A stretch of DNA of 64,000 nucleotides, from contig CALSFV010000004.1 of assembly GCA_943737045.1 (NCBI GenBank), positions 1,313,501 to 1,377,500 on the forward strand. The letters run 5' to 3'. The translations under genes and the position numbers were made by a program. The notes beneath the pieces were generated by a model. The model saw nothing but the letters and a program-made list of their open reading frames with translations, ran no database searches and was not told the origin of the DNA. The DNA comes from Parapristionchus giblindavisi. Its lineage: Eukaryota; Nematoda; Chromadorea; Rhabditida; Diplogasteridae. Shown here in pieces: positions 1 through 11,164 of this stretch (its first letter is position 1; every line of letters begins with the position of its first letter).

Positions 1-947
1 GGACATCTCTAGAACCCAAAGTCTCATTGTTCAATTTTCATTTTGGGGCTCAATACACCGGTTCGGTAATGCGAAGTCCCAACTTTGAGCTCGAATTTCT
101 CGCTTCTGGTGAGTTTTAGCGGAAAAGTGCCACAAGAGTGACCCCCGTTCTTTTTTCTTGCTCTATCGATCTAAACAAACCAGAGGCCATGAAAATGATT
201 CTGAACATAGCTTCACTTCGAAGCAAATAACTCAAAAATTTAGGAAAAGGGGGTGCTCTTCTTTCAGTATGTTATTAAGTTTTTCAAGCGCTTTCAAATG
301 AGGTGTTTACGAAAAAAATACGTTAATGCGTTCGTATGGTTCATCCCCTTGGAATTTTCCAGATGATTTGAAGTCATTTTCGCCCAACCACAATCTCTCG
401 ATTCACACAGTCTCTCGCCGGTGAGTGAAGAGAAAGGGAGAAAACGATATGTTTCATTCCGCACCGCGCGCTCGAGACCGTGCGGTGTAGAATGGAATGA
501 AAGGAATGAGAGTGGGCGAGAGAGTGTGTGAAACGAGAGATTGTGGGTGGAGAAAATGACTTCAAAACATCTGGAAATTTTCAAGGGGATGAACCATACG
601 AACGCATTAACGTATTTTTTTCGCAAACCCCTCATTCGAAAGCGCATGAAAAACTTAATAACATATTGGAAGGAGAGCGCCTCCTTTTCCTAAATTTTTG
701 AGTTATTTGCTTCGAAGTGAAGCTCTGTTCAGAATCATTTTCATGACCTCTGGTTTGTTTAGATCGATAGAGCAAGAAAAAAGAGCGGGGGTTGCTCTTG
801 TGAAACTTTTCCGCTAAAACGCACCAGAAGCGAGAAATTCGTGCTCAAAGTTGGGACTTCACCTTACCGAACCGGTGTATTGAGCCTTAAAATGAAAATT
901 GAACAATGAGACTTTGGGTTTCTATTAGGGCATGCCTAGAGATGTCC
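1..947. repeat. Long palindromic foldback element
   Basis: The first ~440 bases recur as a reverse complement that ends at 947: the opening GGACATCTCTAG is mirrored by CTAGAGATGTCC, and the match continues through the whole arm to a short spacer near 440-480. Small ORFs inside are mirror images of each other and look non-coding. It probably lies upstream of, or within an early intron of, PGAP3 copy A. It starts exactly at the window edge, so its left boundary is unproven. Confidence 0.85.
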
Positions 948-1166
948 AAAATGGTCCTAACTCATTTCACCATTTTTGCTTCATTCCGAAAAATAGCCAT
1001 TTTATCTCAATTCTCTCGTGACTGGCATGTTATAATAATATCGGCGAGTATATCGAGGTCCGCTAGACAAATAAGAGATGAAACATGAATGCAACAAGTG
1101 CGATTGTGGCTGCTTGAACCAAATAATCTTGTATTGATTGTTCCCTGATTATCGATTGATTTATAG

Positions 1167-3279
1167 CCTCGGGTCGATTGGAGATGGTACGCGTCTGGAA
1201 GATGTACGCAAACGTCGGAATCGTCACGTGGTAGGTCATTGCTTTATTAATTGATTTATTGATCGTGTTCCTGATTTGCACTGGCTAGATGTTTTGAGAA
1301 CAACCCGGTGAAAGCGCGTATCTCATACATTCCAATGTATGATGCATTGCTTGTCATTTGTTTCTGTTGTATTTTCTGTGAGGAGTAATCAATCAATCGA
1401 TATTTTCCCTATTCAGGATATGTTCCTCATGGTTTCATTCATCTGATCACTATTGGAGTGAGAGAGCGGACTACTTCTCCGCCTTTGCCTTTGTCCTCTT
1501 CGCCCTCTATGCAGCAATGCTCTTTCGATTCCCAATCCTGAGACGGGGACGGCTCTCATATGGGTTAGTCGTCATATTTATTTATTTAACTTATTTAAAA
1601 AGCCATTTATCGGCTGATCATACTTATAACTTGAAGTAGACTTGGAAGTCTACTTCAAGTGAAAATTTTTTTTTGAAAAATGTTTTGAAATGCCATAGAA
1701 ATTGTTCTCTGTTGATTGCATAGGATTACTTTCATGCTTGTAGACTTTGGCGATCATTTAGCCCAAATATTGACCAAATCTAGATGGTTGCATTATCAGT
1801 ACAACAGCAATCAAAGCATATCGGAAGGTTCTTTTGAAACTAGGCTAATCGAGAGTACCCTTTCCTCTTATATTTAAATCTGATATGTATTATTCTTATC
1901 CTATTATCCTTTAATTTCAGTGTCGCTCTATTCTTTGGTGGCTTCTACATGAGACATGTCGTGAATCTGCTCCATCACTTTGATTACGGTAACTACTTTA
2001 TTATTTTCATTTGCTAAATACTTGTAATATTATTGCCTCGGGTAGATCGATAATTATCAGATTTGATCGAAAATTTGGTTTTGTCATGTGTATTATAATG
2101 TTATGAAGAAAGAAAAAAGAAAGGAGTGTGGTTGTGCCAAATAGAAAGAAAGGGTGAGATAAGGGGGGAGTAAAAAGTATTATTAGGTCAATTCCTAACA
2201 TTTTAATATATAAAATGAATATTTTTCTTGAGGGTACAACATGATGGTGTGCATCTCCTCCTCCATAGTCACTCTCATCGTCTATCTCTCCTATCTCATC
2301 AATCGATATCGTCAATTTGGAACAGTATCCTCCCTGAGACGATCCGATCGCTTGCTTCTGATGCTACTCACGTGGACCATCGCATCTGTGAGCGCATTTT
2401 AATACTTTTTTAAAATCTTAAATACATTTTGTAGTCAATGTAGCTTGTTGAAATGTACTGAAATGCGTGTATTGGGAAAGTGAGATCTCACCCGTGCGAA
2501 TCGTGTTTCATTTGTTTTTTAAAGGACATCTAGTAACATCTAGTAATGTTAGACTGATCAGTGTAACTTTTTCGTGAAAACTTATGTTTTAACGCTCTAA
2601 CCAATCTGTATTTATTCGTTGAGAACTCGCATTGGAATATTCTCGAATCATAAAATCAATCATTCCCATAAGTATTCTCCATAGGTCGAAAAGTATGTTA
2701 CAAAGTGCCAAGCCTGACCGGATTTTGAGCCAAAATTTCACACAAATCGAAAAACCTGACCGGATTTTGAAAATCGATAAGCTAGCTTTCGACCTATGGT
2801 ATTCTCTCTGAAAGAAATGATAAATATTATTATCATCTAATCAATCCTACCAATCAATAGATTCATATCAAGTAAATTACTAGAATCATAAAAAACATAC
2901 CTAAAATTATGTTGCTGACATATCATCAATCTCATTGGAAAATCAAATATTTGAATTGAGATTGTAATATCTCAATTTATGTCCGTCTCCGAGAGAAAAT
3001 TTTGGAACGTTCTTGAAATCTCACCCGCACGATTCATGTGTCATACAATCATAAATTGTAGATACTCGATCAAAATATGATCATTTTCTCTACTCATATT
3101 TATTATAATGATTGATATTACAGGTTGCACTGGAGTTGTTGGACTTTGTTCCATTATGGTTCACCATCGATGCTCATTCCCTATTCCACGCGGCTACCGT
3201 ACCTCTGCCTCTGATCACGGCCACATTCATCGAAACTCACGCACGTGAGAGCGGTGCTGACTATGCCAAGATTGTGTAG
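1167..3279 (+). CDS. PGAP3: PGAP3/Per1-like GPI-remodelling protein, copy A (3' exons)
   Basis: Five exons are visible: 1167-1230, 1417-1563, 1921-1988, 2233-2387 and 3124-3279 (TAG). They join in phase and give one open frame. PGAP3/Per1 is a multi-pass ER/Golgi membrane protein that removes an acyl chain from GPI anchors during lipid remodelling. Diagnostic stretches are a WFHSSDHYWSERADYFSA segment (matching the family FH-x-RD...E..DYFSA region), HHFDYGYNM, and a final LELLDFVPLWF...IDAHSLFHA segment matching the family LELLDFPP...DAHA.WH motif with its conserved His/Asp residues. Several strongly hydrophobic segments fit membrane helices. The N-terminal, Cys-rich part (equivalent to exons at 42198-42756 in copy C and earlier) must lie left of the window or be lost. 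No frameshift was found in the visible exons, so this copy could be functional if its 5' end exists. Confidence 0.82.
2679..2799. repeat. MITE, CCATAGGTCGAA family
   Basis: Inverted ends CCATAGGTCGAA...TTCGACCTATGG lie in the last intron of PGAP3 copy A. TATTCT is repeated on both sides as a target-site duplication. Internal tandem pieces read 'CCTGACCGGATTTTGA'. Relatives are at 15671, 41695, 55467 and 56540. Confidence 0.85.
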
Positions 3280-3598
3280 TGCACACCATGATGGATTACG
3301 GTAGAGTGCGAATAGTGCGACGCCTTTTGCCAAACAAAGGCTATTGTACATTTGATTGTTTTATAATATAGTTTTATGCATTGTAAGTTATATCTATAAT
3401 GCCATTTGTGCCTTATACTCTCATATCTTACTGTGATGCCCGTTTTAGACCCTGATTATCGATTGCTTTAGATCGTTGTAGAATTACCAAATTATTGATT
3501 GTTTTTTTTACAAAATATTAATTGTTTCATGCCATTGTACTTCATTCATATCTGTACTTAACCATAGCTAACATAATCTCATTAATATTATTAACTGC

Positions 3599-3604
3599 AA
3601 TAAA
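3599..3604 (+). terminator. Polyadenylation signal of PGAP3 copy A
   Basis: AATAAA lies 320 nt after the stop codon in a stretch conserved in all three PGAP3 copies (15426 and 46983). It is followed by PARP-1 about 280 nt downstream. Confidence 0.6.
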
Positions 3605-3854
3605 GTATTCCAACTTGTAGTTGGTGTCCCATGGACAAAGTGCATTCTGCTGTTAGTGGCAGTATAACAATACCTTGAAGATCTCATGATATAAACATAA
3701 TAAATTAATACTTGATTTAAATAGAATTTGGTTATTTATTGAAGGCTTATTAGACCAGTAAATGAATGACCCCCATCTTACTTACCGCAGAAAGGACTCG
3801 AAAGAGAGTTTGTGGGAAACTGCTGAGTGGTGTGGTCTCTTGAAAACAACAATT

Positions 3855-3880
3855 AGTCGATTACAGGATTTCCGTTCGTT
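3855..3880 (+). promoter_or_regulatory. Putative spliced-leader trans-splice acceptor of PARP-1 copy A
   Basis: A TTACAG acceptor at 3861-3866 lies 14 nt before the ATG with no upstream coding exon. It is conserved in copies B (ATTGCAG, ending near 15868) and C (47232-47238). In nematodes this arrangement usually marks SL trans-splicing. The choice of SL1 or SL2 cannot be read from sequence. Confidence 0.5.
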
Positions 3881-4323
3881 ATGGGTGATGAACACGAACG
3901 GATATGTAATCTACCGTACGCTGCAGGTTATTGATTGATTATTTGATCTTATCATTTCGATGAATAATGATACTGTACCAACTCTGATTATTGATCGTTG
4001 TAGAGTACGCGAAAAGAGGCTCTGAGTTCTGCAGGAAGTGCAACCAGAACATCAATAATGTGAGATTATCGATTAATACCGTAATCCTGTCCAATTTCAA
4101 TCAATATCGGTCATGCTCGCGCTGCGGGATCTCTGTCAGGTCACTGGACGCATGATTGAGCAGTAAGTAGTTAAGTACAGTAATCCGTTCAGTTGGAATA
4201 TCGATAACTCGAATTGATTTTTATGTGTGTCGAAACAAAGACTAATTGTAAAGGGAGAGATAAATTTTTGTAAACTTATAACAATTTTAATTATATTTAT
4301 TTACATCAAGTGATTATATTCAG

Positions 4324-4474
4324 TGGCCGTATGCATGAACAACGGAAAACCGTTTTTCCGGAAAATGTGACGTCCTTAGCGTAGGCGGAGGCGTTTTCCA
4401 AAAATCCTCCACCTACGCTAATGATGCCACATTTTTTCGGAAAACGGTTTTCCCGTTGTTCTTGCATACGTCCA
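4324..4474. repeat. MITE sitting on the PARP-1 exon 3 acceptor
   Basis: A 151-bp foldback with ends TGGCCGTATGC...GCATACGTCCA and CAG on both sides. The copy C empty site (47695-47710) has a single CAG, which is the splice acceptor. Here the exon begins directly after the right-hand CAG. A relative is at 61992-62090. Confidence 0.88.
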
Positions 4475-4975
4475 CAGGTGCAATTAGTAAACAAATGTAC
4501 TGGTAAAATAATATTCTCTTGTGAGATGGTAACGTTGTTTAGATGGCATCACGTCGATTGTTTCTTCACTTCTCTCAAGAAGGGAGGAGTGCATGAGCAG
4601 TCGATTCGAGGAATGAATTGGCTCAAATGGGAAGATCAGGTTGGAAGATATTGTTGATTGATTGAGTGATTATTGATCTTTTCGTAGTGTTGGTACTGTA
4701 GATTGGCTTGAAATAGTAATACTATTGAGTGATTCATTTGAATACATATTATTAGTATCCATATTGATGGCGATCCAGCTGTATCTAAAGCTGAATAAAG
4801 TTGTTCTAATATAAAAAATGTTAAAAATATTGACTGATTGATCGGTTACACCGACAACAATCGCTCAATAGATATTCATTATTCTTTTTCATTTTTGCAT
4901 CGAACTATACTGCATTCACTGGCTGTAATGACAGAGAGTGTGACATATCGTTTAGAGAACATTTATTGAATATTG

Positions 4976-6763
4976 CGGAAATAGCAAAAATTAAATTTCT
5001 CTGTTTGATGTGGAATATAATAGTGCACTGCCAGGCGACTTCAGCCGTGCATATGAGAAAGTTTGATTTTATGTCTGAAGGTTACTGTAAGAGAAAATGT
5101 TCGGTAGGTCAAAAAATTATTTCGGTTCCCAAGCATCGGATCGACTCGGGAGTGGTACCAATCGATTCCTCGAGCGAATACAAGCAACTTTTACTCCGAT
5201 CACTTTTTACTCAGGACTTCGAAGAATCGAGTTATTACGAAAATAAAGTTTTGAACGTTAATTACTATGCGACGGTTCTCTAGGAGGAAGAAATTAAATT
5301 TGCTTAAATCGTTCTACATTTAATAACCTACCTTATATTTAAATATGAAGGCAAACAAACCTGGTCAAATTTGGTTACGAAAGCAAAATATGACAGCAAC
5401 TCTGTAAAAAAGTCACTTCACGATCCTTAGTGCGCTTGTCATACTGTAGACACCTGTCTGTTTTCACGGCTCTATGCCCGGACTCCCCCTATAGGTTTAA
5501 TTTATTTCGTTTTTACATGTTTTTTTACTTAAAATTAAAACACACAATAGGGGGAAACATTTAAAAACGGAATAAATTGAGCAAGAATAAACCAATTATT
5601 GGAGCCGGGTATAGAACTGTGAATAAGAAAATATGGCAGGGCACCAATTGCTATAGAACCTTTTTAAAGAAGGAAGAAAATAAATATGCCTAAATCGTTC
5701 TACATCTAATACCAAACCTTATACTGAAATATGAAGACTAACAAACGAGGCCAAGTTTATATTTGAACGCAAAATATGACAATGACTCAGTCTAAGACTA
5801 CTTCACGATATTATTTTGGTGCCTTGTCACTCTGGTGTTGAAATCCATGCATGATCACGGATACTAGTATAATCATGCATGATTCGACATTAAATGCATG
5901 ATCATACATGGGATATCCACGGTTCGATATCATACATGGATTCTTCGTGATCGTGTATAGATTTTCCGTGATCTTGCATGGAGTCTCAAAATCCACGCAT
6001 GATCACGGATAACCCATGCATGATTCGAGTATTTTCCATGCTAGATCATGTCATTAATTGCACGAATTTTACTTGAATCATGCATGGATTCAAACGCCAG
6101 AGCATATTGTCTATTCACGGCTCTATACCCGGCCTCATTAATTGGTTTATTTTTGCTAAATTTATTCTGTTTTCAAATGTTTTCCCCCTATTGTGTGTTT
6201 TAATCTTAAGTAAAAAAACATGTAATAACGAATTAAATTAAACCTATAGGGGGAGTCCGGGCATAGAGCCGTGAAAACAGACAGGTGTCTACAGTATGAC
6301 AAGCGCACTAAGGATCGTGAAGTGACTTTTTTACCGAGTTGATGTCATATTTTGCTTTCGTAACCAAATTTGACCAGATTTGTTTGCCTTCATATTTAAA
6401 TATAAGGTAGGTTATTAAATGTAGAACGATTTAAGCAAATTTAATTTCTTCCTCCTAGAGAACCGTCGCATAGTAATTAACGTTCAAAACTTTATTTTCG
6501 TAATAACTCGATTCTTCGAAGTCCTGAGTAAAAAGTGATCGCAGTAAAAGTTGCTTGTATTCGCTCGAGGAATCGATTGGTACCACTCCCGAGTCGATCC
6601 GATGCTTGGGAACCGAAATAATTTTTTTGACCTACCTAACATTTTCTCTTACAGTAACCTTCAGACACAAAATCAAACTTTCTCATATGCACGGCTGAGG
6701 TCGCCTGGCAGTGCACTATTATATTCCACATCAAACAGAGAAATTTATTTTTTTGCTATTTCC
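4976..6763. repeat. 1.8-kb palindromic foldback inside a PARP-1 intron
   Basis: The left arm begins GGAAATAGCAAAAATTAAAT and is mirrored at 6740-6763. Both arms extend ~850 bp, including ORF fragments that are mirror images. Copy C lacks it at the homologous intron position near 48165-48180, so the insertion is specific to copy A. No transposase was recognised. Confidence 0.85.
5834..6090. repeat. Nested repeat rich in CATGCATGATCACGGAT
   Basis: The centre of the palindrome holds a smaller unit bounded by GTTGAAATCCATGCATGAT and ATCATGCATGGATTCAAAC. It is filled with variants of CATGCATGATCACGGAT and its complement. A diverged relative is at 30222-30575. Confidence 0.65.
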
Positions 6764-7269
6764 TCTCATATTAGATAGTCTCTCTTATATCATTGGTTTT
6801 TGGAAGAGTTTAGGTCATCTAGTTCATCGGTCAGACCCCCTATTCAGACACTTGTCTTCGATCGATACGAAGCTACAGTATACCTTTGATCAATACTCGG
6901 CTACCGTATACCTTACATTCGTTGTAGGAGAGAATACGTGAGAACAAAAGCAGGGAACTCTACAGAAGGGCAGGGATTCAGGATGCAGTCACTTTTGTAC
7001 AATCAAAGCGGAACATGCAAAGAGTGCACGGTTAGAAGTCATTTTCATTTTATTTAATAATAATGATAAAATATTTACGTGGGTTTCAGTAAAAATATGA
7101 AAAGAAATACAGAAAAAAAAATTTTTCGCCCCACCCACAATCAGTTATTTTTGCGAATTATAAACTGACCCGAAATTAGAACAAAACTGACCCGATCTAC
7201 ATATCAAGTACTCGAAACTGACCCGATCTTAGGTGATTCTTACTAATCTCGATCTCCCGCATATTCCTA

Positions 7270-8705
7270 CAGTATAGGTCAAAAGTCATGGGACACTTTT
7301 TCATTTTTTTAGAACTTTTGATCCAGGAAAGCAATCAAGCTCATCTTTTGAGACAATGTACAGAATTTATCAAGGAATAATACCATGATGTGTTGGTGTA
7401 ATTAAATTAGTTCACTGATGCGTAGTGATGACGCAACCGAAGTACACTTCTTTTGAAAATTCCCATTTCTTTAGTGAAAAGCCCTGCTTTTCAGGAACAC
7501 TGTGAGAGTGGAGACCCCCACTAGGGCTGTACAGTCAAACAATCCGGAATGGCTCCGACTCCGATTTCAAGCTGTAGCAGGGTCGCAACTTTGACCCCCA
7601 AAATTTATAACTCAGCTTCTAGATGTGCTAACAACCCGTTCTAAGTGCTGAAATGATGCTAGTGGCGAGTAATGTTTATCCCCAGATTACGGTAGTCATG
7701 GCTCGCCATTTGCCCTCAGGGCATAAAATAAATTTTTTTGGGGAGGACCGATTTTGAGACCCTACCGTTCAGAGGGCGGGTCTTCTAAAATTATGGTTCC
7801 TGTGCAAGCAGCTTTGTAATGTATCATATATGTATTTCCCTTATTTTGGTTAAGTTCAGATTCCTTTCAGACCCGCAGCAAACGCTCTGCTGAGATCTAC
7901 TCGGTTGTAGCGACTAAAGATCAAAATACAAAGATCAAAGATCAAAGTTCAGAACTAGTGCAAAAACTTTTGTGAACATCTCTAACATGCATTGGTACTT
8001 TGAAACTAAGAGATCTCATCAATAGAGGGTCAGGGGCGAGGGCAGTAACAGAGAAAGCGCAAGAGCGCGCACCGAGTAGACCTCAGCATAAAGTATGCTG
8101 CGGGTTTGAAAGGAATCGGAACTTAACCAAAATAAGGGAAATACATATATGATACATTACAAAGCTGCTTGCACAGGAACCATAATTTTAGAAGACCCGC
8201 CCTCTGAACGGTAGGGTCTCAAAATCGGTCCTCACCAAAAAAATTTATTTTATGCCCTGAGGGCAAATGGCGAGCCATGACTACCGTAATCTGGGGATAA
8301 ACATTACTCGCCACTAGCATCATTTCAGCACTTAGAACGAGTCGTTAGCACATCTAGAAGCTGAGTTGTAAATTTTCGGGGTCCAAGTTGCGACCCTGCT
8401 GCAGCCTGAAATCGGAGTCGGAGCCATTCCGGATTGTGTGACTGTGCAGCCCTAGTGTGTGTATCTACTCTCACAATGCTTCAGAAGAACAGGACTTTTC
8501 ACTAAAGAAATAAAAATTTTCAAAAAAGTGTACCTCGATTGCGTCATCACTACGCAGCAGTGAACTGATTTAATTACACCACCACATCATGGTTGTATTC
8601 CTTGATAAATTCTGTACATTGCCTCAAAAGATCAGCTTGATTGCTTTCCTGGTTCAAAAGTTATAAAAAAATGAAAAAGTGTCCCATGACTTTTGACCTA
8701 TACTG
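7270..8705. mobile_element. Tc1/mariner-type foldback, TA-flanked
   Basis: Ends CAGTATAGGTCAAAAGTCAT and its reverse complement are flanked by TA on both sides (7268-7269 and 8706-8707), the Tc1/mariner signature. The arms are ~700 bp and nearly meet, so almost the whole element is a palindrome. No transposase frame survives. It lies in the copy A PARP-1 intron between exons 4 and 5 and is absent from copy C. A truncated second copy is at 37983-39040. Confidence 0.85.
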
Positions 8706-10896
8706 TAGATGGGTCTCGAGTTTCAAAACTGACCGCATCGACAAAAAGTGCTCACTCACAATGTGGGTGCTCGAAAATGTATGATTAGCGCCTCATAAAA
8801 TACTGTATCACAACTAGGTGGTAAGATTATAGTTTGTTTTATCGATGTAAAGATGTATTGATCAATGAACACGCGAAGATTCTGGTATTTCTTTAAGAAA
8901 TACTGGTCTGAGTTGTCAAATACAGGAAAATTGACGCATATCTATTATAAATAGCACTGATCTTGAATTTACTGGTGGTCAGGTACATAAAGGGGCATAG
9001 GCCGAAATACGAGAAACAAATGGGCGGGCTGATCCCCTTTTCTGATCATTTGGGAATGGCGACTTAAGGATCGACTTCAAACTGTATTCTGTGGCTGAAA
9101 TGTTTTCGTTGAAACATGGATACAACAGGGAGTGAGATCATGGTGATTTCGCATGCTTATTGGGTATTATCGTTTTATTCAATCTAAATATTTATTGGTT
9201 GATCGATTAATTGATTAATTGATTGATTTCTTCAGTGGCAAGTGTTCATCATGCAGCAACAAATTCGATCTTTTCGAAGTGAAATATTGCTACAAATCCG
9301 CATGGAATCATCTCAAATGTCTCATGGATAAGAAGATTTCATTCATCGTAAGTTGGGTTACTCTAGGAGAAAAAGGTTCCATTAATCGTTAGTTGGATTA
9401 CTGTAGTCCGACGTGGACAACCATACGCCATGGCTTTATGCAGTTCCCCATACACTGACTCTGCAAGGCGTCACACAAAACTCAAATGTGGGTTTTTGTG
9501 ATGCATTTGTAAGAAAACTGATCGTACTGTCTTTCTCGTAAAAGCGTGAGGGGCGTGGCCAGAGCAAGATTTTCAAGTTTGATGGTCATATTTTCTTTTA
9601 AAAGTTTGTCGCAGGGTTCGTACAAATCGATCGGCGGCTTCAACGACCTCGCGACTGTAGAAAAGGACAAATTGGAGAAGACATTCGGGGATGGAGTGAA
9701 GGAAGAAGAAGGAGTAGAGGATGATAAGAATGGAATACTGAGAGTGAAGACGGATCCCGCTCAAGATGTGTCAGTCATTTATGTTGTTACTTTATTGTTT
9801 TTTTTAATTACATTTATTAGTGGTTGATCATTCAATAGAATTGCCAATGTTTTATTTTGGGTATTTTGCAAATCTATATCGCGATGAGCAGAATTCCTGT
9901 CACATATGGCACTAGTGAAACATGAATGTGGCTGGATGAATGGCGGTTTATGCTTTTACGAGCAACAAAATAGGTTTCAAGAAAATTGAATAGATCGAGG
10001 AAGATGAACATAGAATATACACTTTCCTTACAGGACTTTTTTTATGTAGTGGTCGATTTACAAAAATCGTTCTTTTTCACTTAAATTGTTATATTTGGCA
10101 TAAAAATGAGCTTTCTATAGTGGATCGATCCTGTTAATGAGACCTTTATGGAGGATCGATCCTCAAAAAAGTTATGACATAGAAAGACGATTATAACTCG
10201 GGGCTTGCTATTCCAGAGACCTAACGACTGTCACTGAAGGTAGCCATTCCAGTGATGACGTTGTCAATGGCATCCAAAGCTTCGTCGTTGCTGATGATGA
10301 TGATGACGAGATTGAAGTACGGTAGTATTGATTTTTTTCATTAACTTATTGGGTGTGGAATTCAGTACGTTCACTGTTCTTGTTACAGTACCTTTTCGCT
10401 CTCATTGGTATACGGTAGTCGTAGGATGACAAATTACGGTGTCTATCCATATTATCGATTGACGTTCAGTGTCTGAGTGTGATTCCATCGACGGTGATCA
10501 CTCTGTCACTGGAAGGGGACGAACAATCGATGATTACTGTGGAAGAACCGAAGATGATGACAACTCCGAGGATGAAACTACCGCCCCTGCCGGTATTTGC
10601 TCAGGTAGATCACTTTTGATATGGATAAAAGATACGAAAAGAAAAGTATCCGCGTTGTATACGCTCTCTCGCTTCCTTTGGTTACAGTACGTAACTACAC
10701 TCTTATTTACTGATAGCTGACCACTCAAAAAGATCGATCAGTTTTGTGTTTGAATTCTGTATGCATGAACATTGGCAATTCGTTTGCCGACAAGAAAGAA
10801 AAGAAAGAAAGACAAACGTGATTTGACAATCGTTGAAGAGAAACATTATGATGTCAGAATCGTAGGAGCAAGCGCCTCCTACTATTGTGACATCAC

Positions 10897-11164
10897 TATA
10901 CGTGGGCATCACTGCCACTAGAAGCAATAACCCAACGATTTTGGCACCCGACCCCCCCCCCCCGATTTTTTTTCACAATATAATGTATCACCATAGCACA
11001 AACGAGAGAAGAAAAGAGAATCTGAAATGTACAAACTGTTTAAACGGTTAAGATTTTTCTATTAACAGTAAGATTTCAAGGTAGGTTTAAATGCTCCATT
11101 TTTTACCTCCGACCCCCCCCCCCCCCCGATATTCATTTCCAGCGGCAATACCCGCCCACGTATA
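10897..11164. repeat. hAT-like MITE, CATACGTGGGC family, with poly-C tracts
   Basis: Ends TATACGTGGGC...GCCCACGTATA, with internal homopolymeric C tracts. GACATCAC precedes it. The matching right-hand duplication is missing here but intact in the orthologous insertion in copy C (50509-50790), so it was inserted before the PARP-1 duplication. Confidence 0.8.

Noticed and set aside
4103..4160. Conserved open segment MLALRDLCQ(V/I)TGRMIE between PARP-1 exons 2 and 3 (also 47482-47540)
   Set aside because: It has splice-like ends in copy C, but including it throws exon 3 out of frame. Joining exon 2 directly to exon 3 gives a zinc finger with normal Cys-His spacing. Treated as intron, possibly an unused or alternative exon.
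5834..6090. Regulatory cluster of GATCACGGAT/CATGCATG motifs
   Set aside because: The motif density is explained by a repeat family also present at 30222-30575 and nested in a larger palindrome.
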